The notes: a model not told the origin generated them from the letters alone. A stretch of 64,000 nucleotides of DNA from JAOUFP01 sp963801505 (GCA_963801505.1 CAWDEY010000005.1:1-64000), one strand, 5' to 3'. Counted from the first letter of the stretch, positions 1 through 9,022 are shown. Numbers and translations are program-made.

Positions 1-34
1 TTGTTACCTGCAAATTCAGTTTCGTATTCCTTTA

Positions 35-1028
35 TCAATTAACAGGAGGATCACTAACCATGACGCATATTCTCGCGTGAAGGATTCGTATTAGTACGCC
101 GCCGAAAAAGAAAAAAAATAAACTTATTAATGACAGGAAAATCCCCACAAAAACTGAATAGTGTTTGAATATGTCGATTGCTTTTTTTAATCCATTTGTT
201 TCATGAGCTTTAAATAAATATATTCCTATAACTGATATAATTAAAATTGTTATCTCTTATTCCTAATTCATAGAAATTATAATTCGCCGAGTATTTTCCA
301 ACGACACTACTATCGAAAAAATGATCCAGAAACCACCGGTCTGATAATTGGATTATCCAAGAACCAACCGATGAAATTGTCATAGGGAATCCAAATTTAA
401 AAAAAACGAGAAAATAGTCGCCCGTATATTTATTTTTGTTGAGGCCCGGGAAAAAATTCTTAGTAAATAAAGCGACAGCAATAAGAGTTGATAAAAACAT
501 TGATATAAGTATTGTTTCTAGTTTTAACTTTTGCAGATATAAGAAAGTGAAAATTAGCAGTATATAAACTGACCCTTTCAATATCTCGATGTAAGCGCAA
601 TACTTAAATTTAAGATTTGCGCTCCATATTGATGTGAATAGAAAATAGATATAATTAAGCGCAGAAATTAAGAAACCCAACACAATGATATAAAATGTAA
701 ACCTGCCGCTTAAATAATATGTCAGAAAAATAACAAATACTAAAATTAGGGTTACTGGTACATTGTCCCAAAAAAGCCAACTTAAGAAATTCTTGTATTC
801 GCCTGCTCCTGTGATTTTTGGTAAAAACCTCATTATAGCGTTTTGTATCCATGACGAGAATATCGTCGCAATTAATCCCATTATTGTCAGCAACAGACTG
901 AGATTACCATAAGAGGAAACCGAAATGTTTTTTGTTATAGAAGAAAAGACTACGACGCTAACAAATATAGGAAAAAATTTACTTGGAAGAGCATGCAGCA
1001 CACTCTTTATAATTTGTTTAACCATCAT
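35..1028 (-). pseudogene. Polysaccharide flippase (Wzx/MATE-like), frameshifted
   Basis: The open part (1028 down to 210) encodes about 272 residues with many hydrophobic segments, typical of the oligosaccharide flippase family that moves lipid-linked sugar units across the inner membrane. Those proteins usually have 400-500 residues. The frame closes at 210, but the neighbouring frame continues with clear membrane-type sequence (ITILIISVIGIYLFKAHE and onward) from about position 255 down to a stop at 35-37, so a one-base frameshift near 250-257 is likely. The C-terminal end is still short after that correction. It begins upstream of the other minus-strand sugar genes, consistent with a capsule or EPS locus. 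The family call is by overall character, not by a diagnostic motif. Whether the gene is dead or the base call is wrong cannot be told from the sequence. Confidence 0.7.
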
Positions 1029-1176
1029 CTAATTCACCCAAGAAACAAAGACAATTAGTCCATTATTGTTTGAAATATATCAAAGTAATGTTTTGGCGAA
1101 AACTATCGCGCCTACGATTTGAGAATACAAACCACCCCGGGTCTTACTTGTAGTGTAGTTTCATCCATCATACGGA

Positions 1177-3078
1177 CTACTGTCTTCGGCTGTAGTACGC
1201 GTATACACTTTTTGTCCATCCCCTCAAACCCCTCTCTACTGTCGCATTATTGTCGCCAACAAGCCATTGTCGGACCGGCACCGTAAACCCGGTTTTTCGG
1301 CGAGACAATAGTGCAGGGGGCATAGGATTAAGAGGGGTAAGCGCAAGGTCCTGGTTTTGTCGGCCGCCCAATAGCCGTGAGCAGAGAGCCAAGAGCTTGG
1401 AGTAAATGAATATCAACCAGTGGCACTCTTACCTCAAGAGAGTGCGCCATGCTCGCCCAGTCCGTATCCCTAAGAAGCTGGTTCTTCATATACCACTGCA
1501 TCTCAAGCGCAGAGACCTTCAGATGATCAGTCTTTACGTCCCCTAAGGACTTAGTCAAACAAGTCATAGTGTCGAGAGTCTGCCACCCCTCCCCGCACCA
1601 TCTCCCCATCGAGGACCTCCGGCAATCTCCCATGGCATGAACATGCCGCGTCTGAGAAGATAGGCCCCACCGTAGCTTCCGCCGTATTCGAGAAGTCCGG
1701 CGTACTTCGGCGAAGTGAAATGCCTTAGCACCGGGGGCTGAGAGCACACCGAAACCCACGGCCGAGACCCACGGCGTCGGGGACACAGCAGAAGAAGCCC
1801 TGCCATCTTCGGCACCTGTCTGAAGCTCGGATAGCTCCCAAAGAGCTCATCGCCGCCGAGGCCGGCGAGGGCCACCTTCAGCCCCGACTTCACCGCCGCC
1901 TTCGAAACAAAATAGCTGTTCACCCCGTCGGTGGAAGGCTGGTCCATCGCCTGAAGGAGCGCCTCCATATCATCCTGAAAGTCCTTCTTTTCGACCCATA
2001 CCGTCTCATGCAGGGTGTTGTAGTAATCAGCCACCAGTGTGGACAGAGTAGACTCATCATTGCGCGTGCCTACATATTCCTTGAATGCCAATGTCACTGT
2101 ATGCAGTCTGATGCTCTTGATCTCAGAGGCAAGACCAACGAGAGTTCCTGAGTCGAGGCCCGCGGACAAAAACAGCCCCACCGGGACATCAGAAACGAGA
2201 TGATGCTTCATGCTGTCAAGAAGCGCTGTCCGAAGCTGTTCACGCATCTCTTCTTTAGACAATACGACAGTGTTCTTCTCTGCATCGGCGAAGATCGCCG
2301 GAATACTACAATAAGAAAGTGAAGAGCTTAGAGCTAAGAGCTTAGAGCTGGAAGAATTATCATTAACAACCATATAACTACCTGCGGGAAGGGAGCGGAC
2401 GCCTTTGTATAAGGTGTACGGCTCGGGCACATGGCCCCAGAGGAAGAAGCCGACATGGCCGGCTGGTTCTGGAGACGTGTCGATCTTGCCGCCTGCAAGG
2501 AGTGCCTTCACCTGCGAGGCAACCCGGATAGTTTTACCGTCGTCGGCATAGTAGAGCGGCTTAATGCCGAAAGGATCTCGCGCGATAAATAGCTTAGAGC
2601 ATGGAGCAGAGGGCTTGGAGCCAATCAAGGCCTTTGACTCCTGACTCCTAGCTCTTCGCTCTTCGCTCCTCGCTCCTGCATCATACAAGGCGAAGGCGAA
2701 CATGCCTCGGAGCTGCTTCAATAACTCTTCGATTCCCCATTCTTCATAGCCGTGGACGATCACTTCCGTGTCTGAATTTGATTTGAATCTATGACCTTTA
2801 GCTAAGAGCTGAGAGCGGAGAGTTTGGTAATTGTAAATTTCTCCGTTATAGGTGATCCAGACCGTCCCGTCTTCGTTGCACATCGGCTGCGCTCCGGTCT
2901 CCGAAAGGTCGATGATCGCGAGCCTTCTGTGGCCCATGCCGACGCGGTTATCCTTTGAATACCACTCGCCGCAGCCGTCAGGCCCCCGTCTGATCATGTG
3001 GTCGCGGATGCGCAGCAGTTCGCCCCGGTCGACAGGCTCATTCGAATTATAATTAAAAATGGTTACGATTCCGCACAT
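1177..3078 (-). pseudogene. asnB: Asparagine synthase-like amidotransferase, multiply frameshifted
   Basis: The protein starts MCGIVTIFN, giving the class II glutamine amidotransferase nucleophile Cys2, followed by RGPDG, GHRRLAI, YNGEIYN and the synthetase-domain signature SAGLDSG. This is the AsnB family; in EPS loci such proteins often amidate a sugar or peptide. The first frame stays open from 3078 to 1564 (504 residues). The C-terminal part then moves through the other frames: LPEVLDGEMVR, then a piece with SLEVRVPLVD (about 1440), then a piece with SRRKTGFTVPV (about 1290). At least three indels are needed. Four patches of low-complexity AG/CT-rich word sequence lie inside the gene (about 1376-1412, 2320-2360, 2587-2690 and 2795-2825). 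Two of them clearly add residues where the family has none, for example between FALYDAG and FIARDPFGIK. Confidence 0.8.
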
Positions 3079-3091
3079 GGTATTTATGGCT

Positions 3092-3251
3092 GGGTCAGGC
3101 TTTGCATTATGGTATTTTCCAGCAAGTTAAACTGACAAGAATTTAAAACATGTAATTTGTAATTGGTGATTGGTACAAAACTTCAAAATCATCGAGCTGA
3201 CAGTCAGGCAAACAGTTTTCAGTCTGCAAGGTCTCCTGCCAGCCGGACTTG
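3092..3251. repeat. Composite dispersed repeat, copy 1
   Basis: A block at 3092-3118 (GGTCAGGCTTTGCATT and onward) and a 51-base block at 3201-3251 both recur at 4377-4402 and 4575-4625. The two 51-base blocks are identical. Between the blocks lies word-like sequence (TGTAATTTGTAATTGGTGAT) that is also echoed in the second copy. The segment lies between the asnB-like gene and the HepT remnant and holds no gene. Bases 3253-3302 (CCCCTTCGGCAAGACC then CGGGGAATATCGCTCGCT) resemble another repeat near 50094-50227. Confidence 0.75.
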
Positions 3252-3309
3252 AAGACCCCCTTCGGCAAGACCACGGGGAATATCGCTCGCTTATCATTTA
3301 TTTTAATTT

Positions 3310-3652
3310 TTAGTTATTTTTTACAAGGACAGCTATCTGATTTTTTAAAGGCTCAAGCTTGTTTTGAACGATGTCCCAGAGGATTTCGCTGTTAATGTTG
3401 AAATATTCATGGGCGAGTACGTTTCTGAAATCCTTGATCGTTCTCCAGTCTATTTCAGGATGTTGCGTTTTTAAGGTATCAGAAATCTTTCCGCTTGCCT
3501 CTCCGATAACCTCCAACTCCCTTACTGTGGCAGAATAGGTTTTTCGGTCCTCAAGAAACTGCAGGATAATCCAAACCGAAGATAAATCCCTTTATTGCGG
3601 TAATTGAATCGAGAATATCATTTAAATAAACAGAGTCATCCCTTTCAGACAT
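3310..3652 (-). pseudogene. hepT: HepT-like HEPN toxin, frameshifted
   Basis: The C-terminal 68 residues are open and contain RNVLAHEYF, the R-X4-H HEPN RNase motif of HepT/DUF86 toxins. The true start is the ATG at 3652 (MSERDDSVYLNDIL), overlapping the end of the MntA gene. Reading from that start, the frame runs into a stop just after GLDYP. A single-base shift near 3561-3569 reconnects it to LQFLEDRKTYSATVRELEVI. HepT is normally about 110-140 residues, which fits the repaired gene. MntA/HepT pairs are type VII toxin-antitoxin systems in which MntA adds AMP to HepT. The frameshift would remove the toxin unless it is a sequencing error. Confidence 0.75.
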
Positions 3653-3935
3653 ACATAATTTCCCGATCAACGTATTTTTTTATTCCCGGTTTGATGTTCG
3701 ATATAATGCCGAGGTCGATCTTTTTCCCAAGCGTATCTTCAAGAAAATGGAGCAGAGAAAAATAATGGTCACTAATCTGGTCTTTCTTCAGTTCGACAGC
3801 TATGTCTATATCGCTGTCATCGCGAGCCTCTCCCCGGACATAGCTTCCAAAAAGTCCTATTTTGAGTACCCCATATCGTTCAGCGAACATTGTCTTATGT
3901 TCCGCGAGAAACTTAATTATATCTTCTCTGTTCAC
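3645..3935 (-). CDS. mntA: MntA-type minimal nucleotidyltransferase (antitoxin)
   Basis: This 96-residue protein has the minimal nucleotidyltransferase motif GSYVRGEARDDSDIDIAV, i.e. GS-X10-DXD, in a mid-protein position. It is the usual partner of HEPN proteins, and the HepT gene follows directly with overlapping ends. In characterised systems the MNT protein AMPylates tyrosines of HepT and neutralises its RNase. The start used is a GTG at 3935; no strong ribosome binding site is seen. It sits on the minus strand between sugar genes, which suggests an insertion into the polysaccharide locus. Confidence 0.85.
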   Translation of the reverse strand: MNREDIIKFLAEHKTMFAERYGVLKIGLFGSYVRGEARDDSDIDIAVELKKDQISDHYFSLLHFLEDTLGKKIDLGIISNIKPGIKKYVDREIMYV

Positions 3936-4091
3936 AGTTAATTGCTTCTGTTAAACGTATTTATTGTTTCCTGGTTCATCATACGAATTATATCACGTTA
4001 CAATTCTGCTTTTAATGAGTTCATTTCTTTTTTATGCGGGTTAGGAACAGTCCACCGAAGACTACCTTCTTAAGAACCAACAGGAAAATCC
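3936..4091. other. Short intergenic stretch
   Basis: I see no gene or recognisable RNA here; the sequence is AT-rich between the MntA gene and the small gene at 4092. Confidence 0.4.
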
Positions 4092-4310
4092 CTAATTATT
4101 TTTGTGAAGAAATGCATCAAGTTCTTTTTCGCTCATCTGCGGGATTTTATATTTCTTCGCCAGCCCTTCAGTATAAGCATAAAAATTCTCTCGATATTTC
4201 TTATCTTTAACTACTTCTTTTATCAGCGCTATTTTTTTCCCAAAATCGAGCTGTAAAAATAAATCTCTGATCTGCTCATAATTTATATCGATTTCCTTCA
4301 GTTTTGGCAT
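4092..4310 (-). CDS. Small conserved-looking protein, unknown
   Basis: A 72-residue charged, helical-looking protein (MPKLKEIDINYEQIRDLF and onward). The ATG is preceded by a strong AAAGGAGG ribosome binding site with good spacing, which is the main reason to believe it. Its size, charge and position one gene away from MntA/HepT would fit an orphan antitoxin, but I recognise no family and no toxin gene follows it; downstream lies the MntA/HepT pair. Function unknown. Confidence 0.55.
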   Translation of the reverse strand: MPKLKEIDINYEQIRDLFLQLDFGKKIALIKEVVKDKKYRENFYAYTEGLAKKYKIPQMSEKELDAFLHKNN

Positions 4311-4376
4311 TTTTTACCTCCTTTGTTCATTGAAACTATCCTAAGTATATCACAAAAGATAGATTCCATAGTGGCG

Positions 4377-4625
4377 GGGTCAGGCTTTGCATTGTGGTAT
4401 TTGTGCGTAAAGCATAGTGATAGACAGTAACTTGTGATTTGTGACTTGCAACCGGTGACTTGTGGCAAACAATGACAGCTCATATATTTTCTTGGATGCA
4501 ATCAAGCTTTGCAATATTGTATTTCACCGACTGAAGTCGGTTAACGGCTGGCAAGCGATCAAGCTGCCAGGCTCCAGTCAGGCAAACAGTTTTCAGTCTG
4601 CAAGGTCTCCTGCCAGCCGGACTTG
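4377..4625. repeat. Composite dispersed repeat, copy 2, overlapping a gene end
   Basis: Second copy of the arrangement at 3092-3251: GGTCAGGCTTTGCATT block at 4377-4402, then words such as CTTGTGATTTGTGACTTG (4430-4449), a degenerate third copy of the first block at 4503-4526, a short palindrome CACCGACTGAAGTCGGTT (4526-4543), and the identical 51-base block at 4575-4625. The last block forms the final codons of the membrane protein gene at 4593, so the copy at 3201 carries a duplicate of a gene end. Confidence 0.75.
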
Positions 4626-5171
4626 CGTTTCTTTATCTTCCCTGAACCTCGTATATTCGGGAAGACGCTTTGACGCTGGAGTCGCAAGAATTTTATTCAC
4701 CACAATCCAGATGATAAGAAACAGGCCCCCTGCCTCAAACAGGAGATAGTGCCCGAAGGGATACTTATATCTCATGGCCTCAGGCCACCATTGGATTACG
4801 GGCTTCAGCAGCCCCGGCAGGGCCTTCCCCTGGAAAGGGTCACTCCATCCAAAGACAGGATAGACAAATGCCCTCGGATCAACATTCACAACATCGAATA
4901 AAACATTCATCGCCATAATCCCCACATAGGGCAGAAACCGTCTCATAAAAAGATAGGCCGCCGCAAATAAGGCCGCATAAAGGAAGAGTGAATGAAATAT
5001 CGCGTGGTCCGGATATCCGGGGACAACAAGATTCAGCCCCTTGTCGAGGATATCGGGCATGAGGGCAAAAACCATCACGAGAGCGATCCTTTTATAGGAC
5101 ATCGGTGCCTTGCCCCTGTTCAGGAGTGCTGCAATACCGAGTGTCAGTCCTGTATGGCCGGTCAGATACAT
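4593..5171 (-). CDS. YdjM-like membrane-bound metal-dependent hydrolase
   Basis: A 192-residue integral membrane protein starting MYLTGHTGLTLGIAALL, with a histidine near the N terminus, an MPDILDKGL segment and FHSLFLYAALFAAAYLF. This histidine/aspartate pattern and the four or so membrane segments fit the DUF457/YdjM family (LexA-binding membrane-associated putative hydrolases). The substrate is unknown. The last eleven codons (QVRLAGDLAD and stop) lie within the 51-base block duplicated at 3201-3251, so the original C terminus may have been replaced. It lies between the toxin-antitoxin pair and the sugar dehydrogenase without sharing an evident operon. Confidence 0.7.
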   Translation of the reverse strand: MYLTGHTGLTLGIAALLNRGKAPMSYKRIALVMVFALMPDILDKGLNLVVPGYPDHAIFHSLFLYAALFAAAYLFMRRFLPYVGIMAMNVLFDVVNVDPRAFVYPVFGWSDPFQGKALPGLLKPVIQWWPEAMRYKYPFGHYLLFEAGGLFLIIWIVVNKILATPASKRLPEYTRFREDKETQVRLAGDLAD

Positions 5172-5174
5172 TTA

Positions 5175-5275
5175 GATAGTAATTAGTTATCAGTGACTAG
5201 TAAATTAGCAATGAGTACCGGGCAATGAGTAAAAGAAAGCTCATAGTTCTTAGTTATCCAATGCCTTGAGCCGAC
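5175..5275. repeat. Word-repeat low-complexity intergenic element
   Basis: Degenerate short words repeat here: AGTAATTAGTTATCAGTGAC, TAGTAAATTAGCAATGAGT, GGGCAATGAGTAAAAG, then the inverted-type words AGTTCTTAGTTATCCAATGC. No coding potential. It is of the same style as the patches at 3143-3180, 4410-4470, 6378-6432 and 6620-6650. Confidence 0.6.
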
Positions 5276-5305
5276 TTGGCTTAATCATTGCCTGCACCCG
5301 TCATC

Positions 5306-6606
5306 TCAGGACTTAACTATGTTTTTTTTCTTTATTTTCTTCATCGCGTTGCGAGTATCAACGACAAGTGCGGAGTGTTTCGCTATAAAGGCATGGTCAT
5401 AGGAAGAGTGGTCTGTCGAGACCAAAACACAGTCATACTTCTGAAGGTTTTTTTCGGTCAAAGGCACAGACTTCATCTTAAAGTCATATTTTCTCATCTT
5501 ATAGGTTTGAGCGACATAGGGATCGTTGTAGTCCACAACTGCACCTTGCTTACTGAAAAGCTCAATGAGCTTAAGCGACGGGGATTCTCTGGTGTCATCA
5601 ATGTCCTTTTTATACGCAACCCCCAAAATAAGAATCTTTGCCTTATTGATGCTCTTGCCTTTTTCATTAAGGGCCTCGATCGTTTTCTGTACCACATAAT
5701 ACGGCATGCTGGTGTTGATCTCACCGGCGAGTTCGATGAAGCGTGTCGTGAAGTCATATTCCCTCGCCTTCCAGGTCAGATAAAAGGGGTCTATCGGGAT
5801 GCAGTGGCCGCCAAGGCCCGGGCCCGGATAGAAGGCCTGAAACCCGAAGGGCTTGGTCTTTGCGGCATCTATGACCTCCCAGATATCGATCCCCATCTTG
5901 TCAAAGAGCATCTTGAGCTCGTTTACGAGCGCGATATTGACCGAACGGTAGATGTTTTCAAGGAGCTTCGTTGCCTCAGCGACCCTGGTGGATGAGACCG
6001 GGTACCGTCTTCAGCCACGATGGTATCATACATGGCCTTTGCCACAGAAAGGCATTTCGGGGTATAGCCACCAACAACCTTTGGTATTGTGGAGGTTGAA
6101 AAGTCCTTGTTGTTGGGGTCTTCCCGCTCCGGTGAAAAGGCAAGATGAAAGTCCCTGCCTGCCTTCAGCCCGGTTTTTTCAAGAATCAGCCGCATGTCCC
6201 CATCTGTCGTACCGGGATAGGTGGTTGATTCAAGGACTATCAATTGTCCCTTTTTGAGATACTTTGCGATCATATCTGTTGTATTAAAGACATAGCTCAT
6301 ATCCGGCTCACGGTTCTTGTTCAGCGGGGTAGGCACACAAATGATGATGCAGTCCATGGCCGACAACCGACTAAAGTCGGTTGTCGGAGTAAATAGTGAA
6401 CAGTGAGTTGTGATTAGTGAACTGCTAATATGCTTGATATAGCTTTTGCCTTTTTTTAGAAGGTCCACCTTTTTGGGGTCGACATCAAAACCGGTGACAT
6501 GAAACCCGGCCTTGCAAAACTCGATCACCAGCGGCAGGCCGACATAGCCAAGCCCGATGACCCCGATTTTTGCGTTTTTTGCGCCAATTTTCTGAAGTAA
6601 AGTCAT
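5306..6606 (-). pseudogene. wbpA: UDP-N-acetylglucosamine 6-dehydrogenase-like, frameshifted
   Basis: The N-terminal part (6606-5923) has the NAD-binding GVIGLGYVGLPL and PTPLNKNREPD. The C-terminal part (5911-5306) has the catalytic-Cys motif GPGLGGHCIPIDPFYLTWK and the UDP-binding domain. Together they form one protein of about 430 residues of the UDP-GlcNAc/UDP-ManNAc dehydrogenase type (WbpA/VipA-like), which makes a UDP-uronic acid for surface polysaccharide. A one-base shift near 5996-6004 joins them: in the right frame the bridge reads VSSTRVAEATKLLENIYRSV. A patch at about 6388-6432 encodes the odd segment SSSLITTHCSLFT, built of the word AGTGAACAGTGAG; other members have a short unrelated loop there. 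The next genes downstream in the region also act on UDP-sugars. Confidence 0.8.
6359..6432. repeat. Palindrome plus word repeat inside the sugar dehydrogenase gene
   Basis: A near-perfect palindrome CCGACAACCGACT/AGTCGGTTGTCGG (6359-6387) encodes the normal TTDFSRLS motif, and it is directly followed by words like GTGAACAGTGAGTTGTGAT (to 6432). A similar palindrome with CCGACTGAAGTCGG is intergenic at 4528. Confidence 0.6.
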
Positions 6607-6679
6607 GAATTGACCCCCATTATATTAGTAATTAGCTGTGAGCAATGAGTTTCAAAAAAGCTGACAGGATTGTCATTTT
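6607..6679. repeat. Short word-repeat spacer
   Basis: The spacer between the dehydrogenase and decarboxylase genes contains TTAGTAATTAGCTGTGAGCA, another example of the local word-repeat style. No gene. Confidence 0.45.
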
Positions 6680-7630
6680 TCACGGCATCATGCTCTGGAA
6701 ATACTCTATCGTCTTCTGCAGGCCTTTATCCAGGGGAACTTCCGGATTCCAACCCAGTTTATCTTTAGCCAGGGTTATATCCGGCTGTCTCTGTTGCGGG
6801 TCGTCGGAAGGAAGCGGCTTGAAGGACATCTTTGACCTTGAGCCGGTCATTTCTATTACCTTTTTTGCAAGTTCGATTATAGTGAATTCCACAGGATTTC
6901 CAAGATTCACCGGACCTGTGAAATCATCAGGACTGTTTATGAGCCTTATCAGCCCTTCTACCAGATCATCGACATAGCAGAAGCTCCGGGTCTGTGTGCC
7001 TTCGCCATAGACGGTAATATCCTCACCTTTTAATGCCTGCATGATAAAATTGCTGACCACGCGGCCATCATTGGGGTGCATCCTTGGGCCGTAGGTGTTG
7101 AATATCCTTGCTACCTTTATCCTTAGTTTATGCTGCCTGTGATAATCGAAAAAGAGCGTCTCAGCGCATCGTTTGCCTTCGTCATAGCAGGACCTGATTC
7201 CGACCGGGTTGACATTTCCCCAGTAGTTTTCGGTCTGGGGGTGTATGGCTGGATCACCATATACCTCAGATGTGGATGCCTGGAGGATTTTTGCCTTCAC
7301 CCTCTTTGCAAGCCCAAGCATATTGATGGCGCCATGGACTGAAGTCTTGGTCGTCTGGACCGGATCGAACTGGTAATGGATTGGTGAGGCCGGGCATGCG
7401 AGGTTGTATATCTCATCCACCTCTGCATATAAAGGAAAAGTGATGTCATGCCTCATGATTTCAAAAAAGGGATTACCTATCAAATGCGCTATATTTGCCC
7501 TACGTCCTGTGTAGAAGTTGTCAACGCAGATGACCTCATGCTTTTCAGTCAGCAACCTTTCGCAGAGGTGTGAACCGAGAAAGCCGGCACCGCCGGTCAC
7601 CATAATTCTTTTGGAGGAGTAGTTTTTCAT
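6680..7630 (-). CDS. UDP-glucuronate decarboxylase (UDP-xylose synthase), SDR family
   Basis: A 316-residue extended short-chain dehydrogenase with NAD-binding GGAGFLGSHLCERL at the N terminus, the NLACPASP motif, the STSEVYGDP strand and the catalytic YDEGKRCAE (Y-X3-K). The CPASP and SCYDEGKR features distinguish UDP-xylose synthase (UXS) from other epimerases. It converts UDP-glucuronate to UDP-xylose in the cytoplasm. It lies in the same orientation as the dehydrogenase and the following epimerase, separated by short gaps, so the three probably supply sugars for one EPS. Frame is intact and length is normal. Confidence 0.92.
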   Translation of the reverse strand: MKNYSSKRIMVTGGAGFLGSHLCERLLTEKHEVICVDNFYTGRRANIAHLIGNPFFEIMRHDITFPLYAEVDEIYNLACPASPIHYQFDPVQTTKTSVHGAINMLGLAKRVKAKILQASTSEVYGDPAIHPQTENYWGNVNPVGIRSCYDEGKRCAETLFFDYHRQHKLRIKVARIFNTYGPRMHPNDGRVVSNFIMQALKGEDITVYGEGTQTRSFCYVDDLVEGLIRLINSPDDFTGPVNLGNPVEFTIIELAKKVIEMTGSRSKMSFKPLPSDDPQQRQPDITLAKDKLGWNPEVPLDKGLQKTIEYFQSMMP

Positions 7631-7646
7631 AAGTTACCTCGCATAT

Positions 7647-8690
7647 TCATAAGCTGATTTTATAGTATTCCTTATACCATTGCACAAATTTATTGATCCC
7701 TTCTTCTATCGAAGTCGAGGGCTTGAAGCCAACGTCTTTTATCAGGTCATCCACATCAGCATAGGTCGCAGGCACGTCCCCTGCCTGGATCGGCAGCAGG
7801 TTCTTCTCTGCTTTTTTGCCCAGGGAGTCCTCAAGGACCTCTATGAAACGCATCAGCTCCACAGGGTTGTTGTTTCCGATGTTATAAATCTTGTAAGGTG
7901 CATAACTTGAGGAAGGGTCCGGTCTGTCCCCGGACCAGTCCGGGTCAGGCGCGGGTACCCTTTCGATGACCCTGATGACGCCTTCGACGATGTCATCGAT
8001 ATAGGTGAAGTCGCGCTGCATCTTGCCGTAATTGAACACATCGATAGGCCGGCCCTCGAGGATCGCCTTTGTAAAGAGAAAATATGCCATGTCAGGCCTT
8101 CCCCATGGACCATATACTGTAAAGAACCTGAGCCCTGTACTTGGCAGCTTATACAGGCCCGCATAGGCGTGGGCCATGAGCTCGGTTGCCTTCTTCGTTG
8201 CAGCATAAAGTGATACTGGATGGTCCACGTTGTGGTGGACAGAAAATGGCATTTTCGTGTTAGCTCCGTATACTGAGCTCGATGAGGCAAAGACAAGGTG
8301 CTTTATATTGTTGTGCCTGCAGCCTTCGAGAATATTGACGAACCCGACAAGATTGGTGTCAACGTATGCATGTGGGTTTATCAGGGAGTATCTGACGCCT
8401 GCCTGGGCAGCCAGGTTGACGACCACATCAAAATTCTCCTCCCTAAAGAGCCTTGCCATGCCTTCCCTGTCTGCGAGATCAAGCCTGACCGGCTTGAAGT
8501 TCTCCTGCATCGTGATCTGCCTGAGCCTGCTTAACTTGAGGCCCACGTCATAGTAATCGTTCAGGTTATCAAGTCCCACGACTTCATCACCCTGCTCAAG
8601 CAGTCTTTTGCTCAGGGAAAATCCGATGAAGCCGGCTGCTCCGGTAACGAGGATCTTTCGGGGGACTGATGGATTATGTTTTGTATTCAA
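7647..8690 (-). CDS. UDP-glucuronate 4-epimerase-like NAD-dependent epimerase
   Basis: A 347-residue SDR protein with GAAGFIGFSLSKRLLE (NAD site), SSSSVYGANTKMPF and catalytic YAATKKATE. The DNLNDYYDVGLKLSRL segment is typical of the UDP-glucuronate 4-epimerase group (CapI/GAE), which makes UDP-galacturonate. The start is followed by a short polar leader (MNTKHNPSVPRK) before the fold begins. It is 16 bases upstream of the decarboxylase gene, indicating an operon. Confidence 0.9.
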   Translation of the reverse strand: MNTKHNPSVPRKILVTGAAGFIGFSLSKRLLEQGDEVVGLDNLNDYYDVGLKLSRLRQITMQENFKPVRLDLADREGMARLFREENFDVVVNLAAQAGVRYSLINPHAYVDTNLVGFVNILEGCRHNNIKHLVFASSSSVYGANTKMPFSVHHNVDHPVSLYAATKKATELMAHAYAGLYKLPSTGLRFFTVYGPWGRPDMAYFLFTKAILEGRPIDVFNYGKMQRDFTYIDDIVEGVIRVIERVPAPDPDWSGDRPDPSSSYAPYKIYNIGNNNPVELMRFIEVLEDSLGKKAEKNLLPIQAGDVPATYADVDDLIKDVGFKPSTSIEEGINKFVQWYKEYYKISL

Positions 8691-8704
8691 TGTGAGGTCT
8701 CCTT

Positions 8705-9022
8705 TTACATTCCACCTGTTTCTTCCCTGAGTTTTTCAATTTCAGCCTTGAGCTGTTCGTATTCCACTGTCTTTCTCTGTAGAAATGCCTGGGTCTGGAC
8801 TATCCTTTCGCTTAGGCCCTGCGGGGTGAGGATGTACATATAGCCTATCTTGTTCTTCGAGTTTTTGAAGCGATGTGCCTTTATATACCCTTTTTTAAGA
8901 AGAGCGTTGATAATATAATTGACTCGCCCGACGCTCAGCCCGACTTTTTTAGACAAGTCGCGCTGAGAAAGTGTGCTGTCTTTCTCCAGCTCTCTTAGGG
9001 CTTTAAACTGCGATTCATCCAT
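8705..9022 (-). CDS. MarR-family EPS-associated transcriptional regulator
   Basis: A 105-residue protein with a winged helix-turn-helix (LSQRDLSKKVGLSVGRVNYIINALLKKGYIKA, about residues 18-48) followed by a coiled-coil tail rich in Glu and Lys. The layout and the position at the head of sugar-nucleotide genes match the MarR-family EPS-associated regulator family. It lies 14 bases upstream of the epimerase gene, so it is likely the first gene of that operon and may regulate it. Confidence 0.88.
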   Translation of the reverse strand: MDESQFKALRELEKDSTLSQRDLSKKVGLSVGRVNYIINALLKKGYIKAHRFKNSKNKIGYMYILTPQGLSERIVQTQAFLQRKTVEYEQLKAEIEKLREETGGM

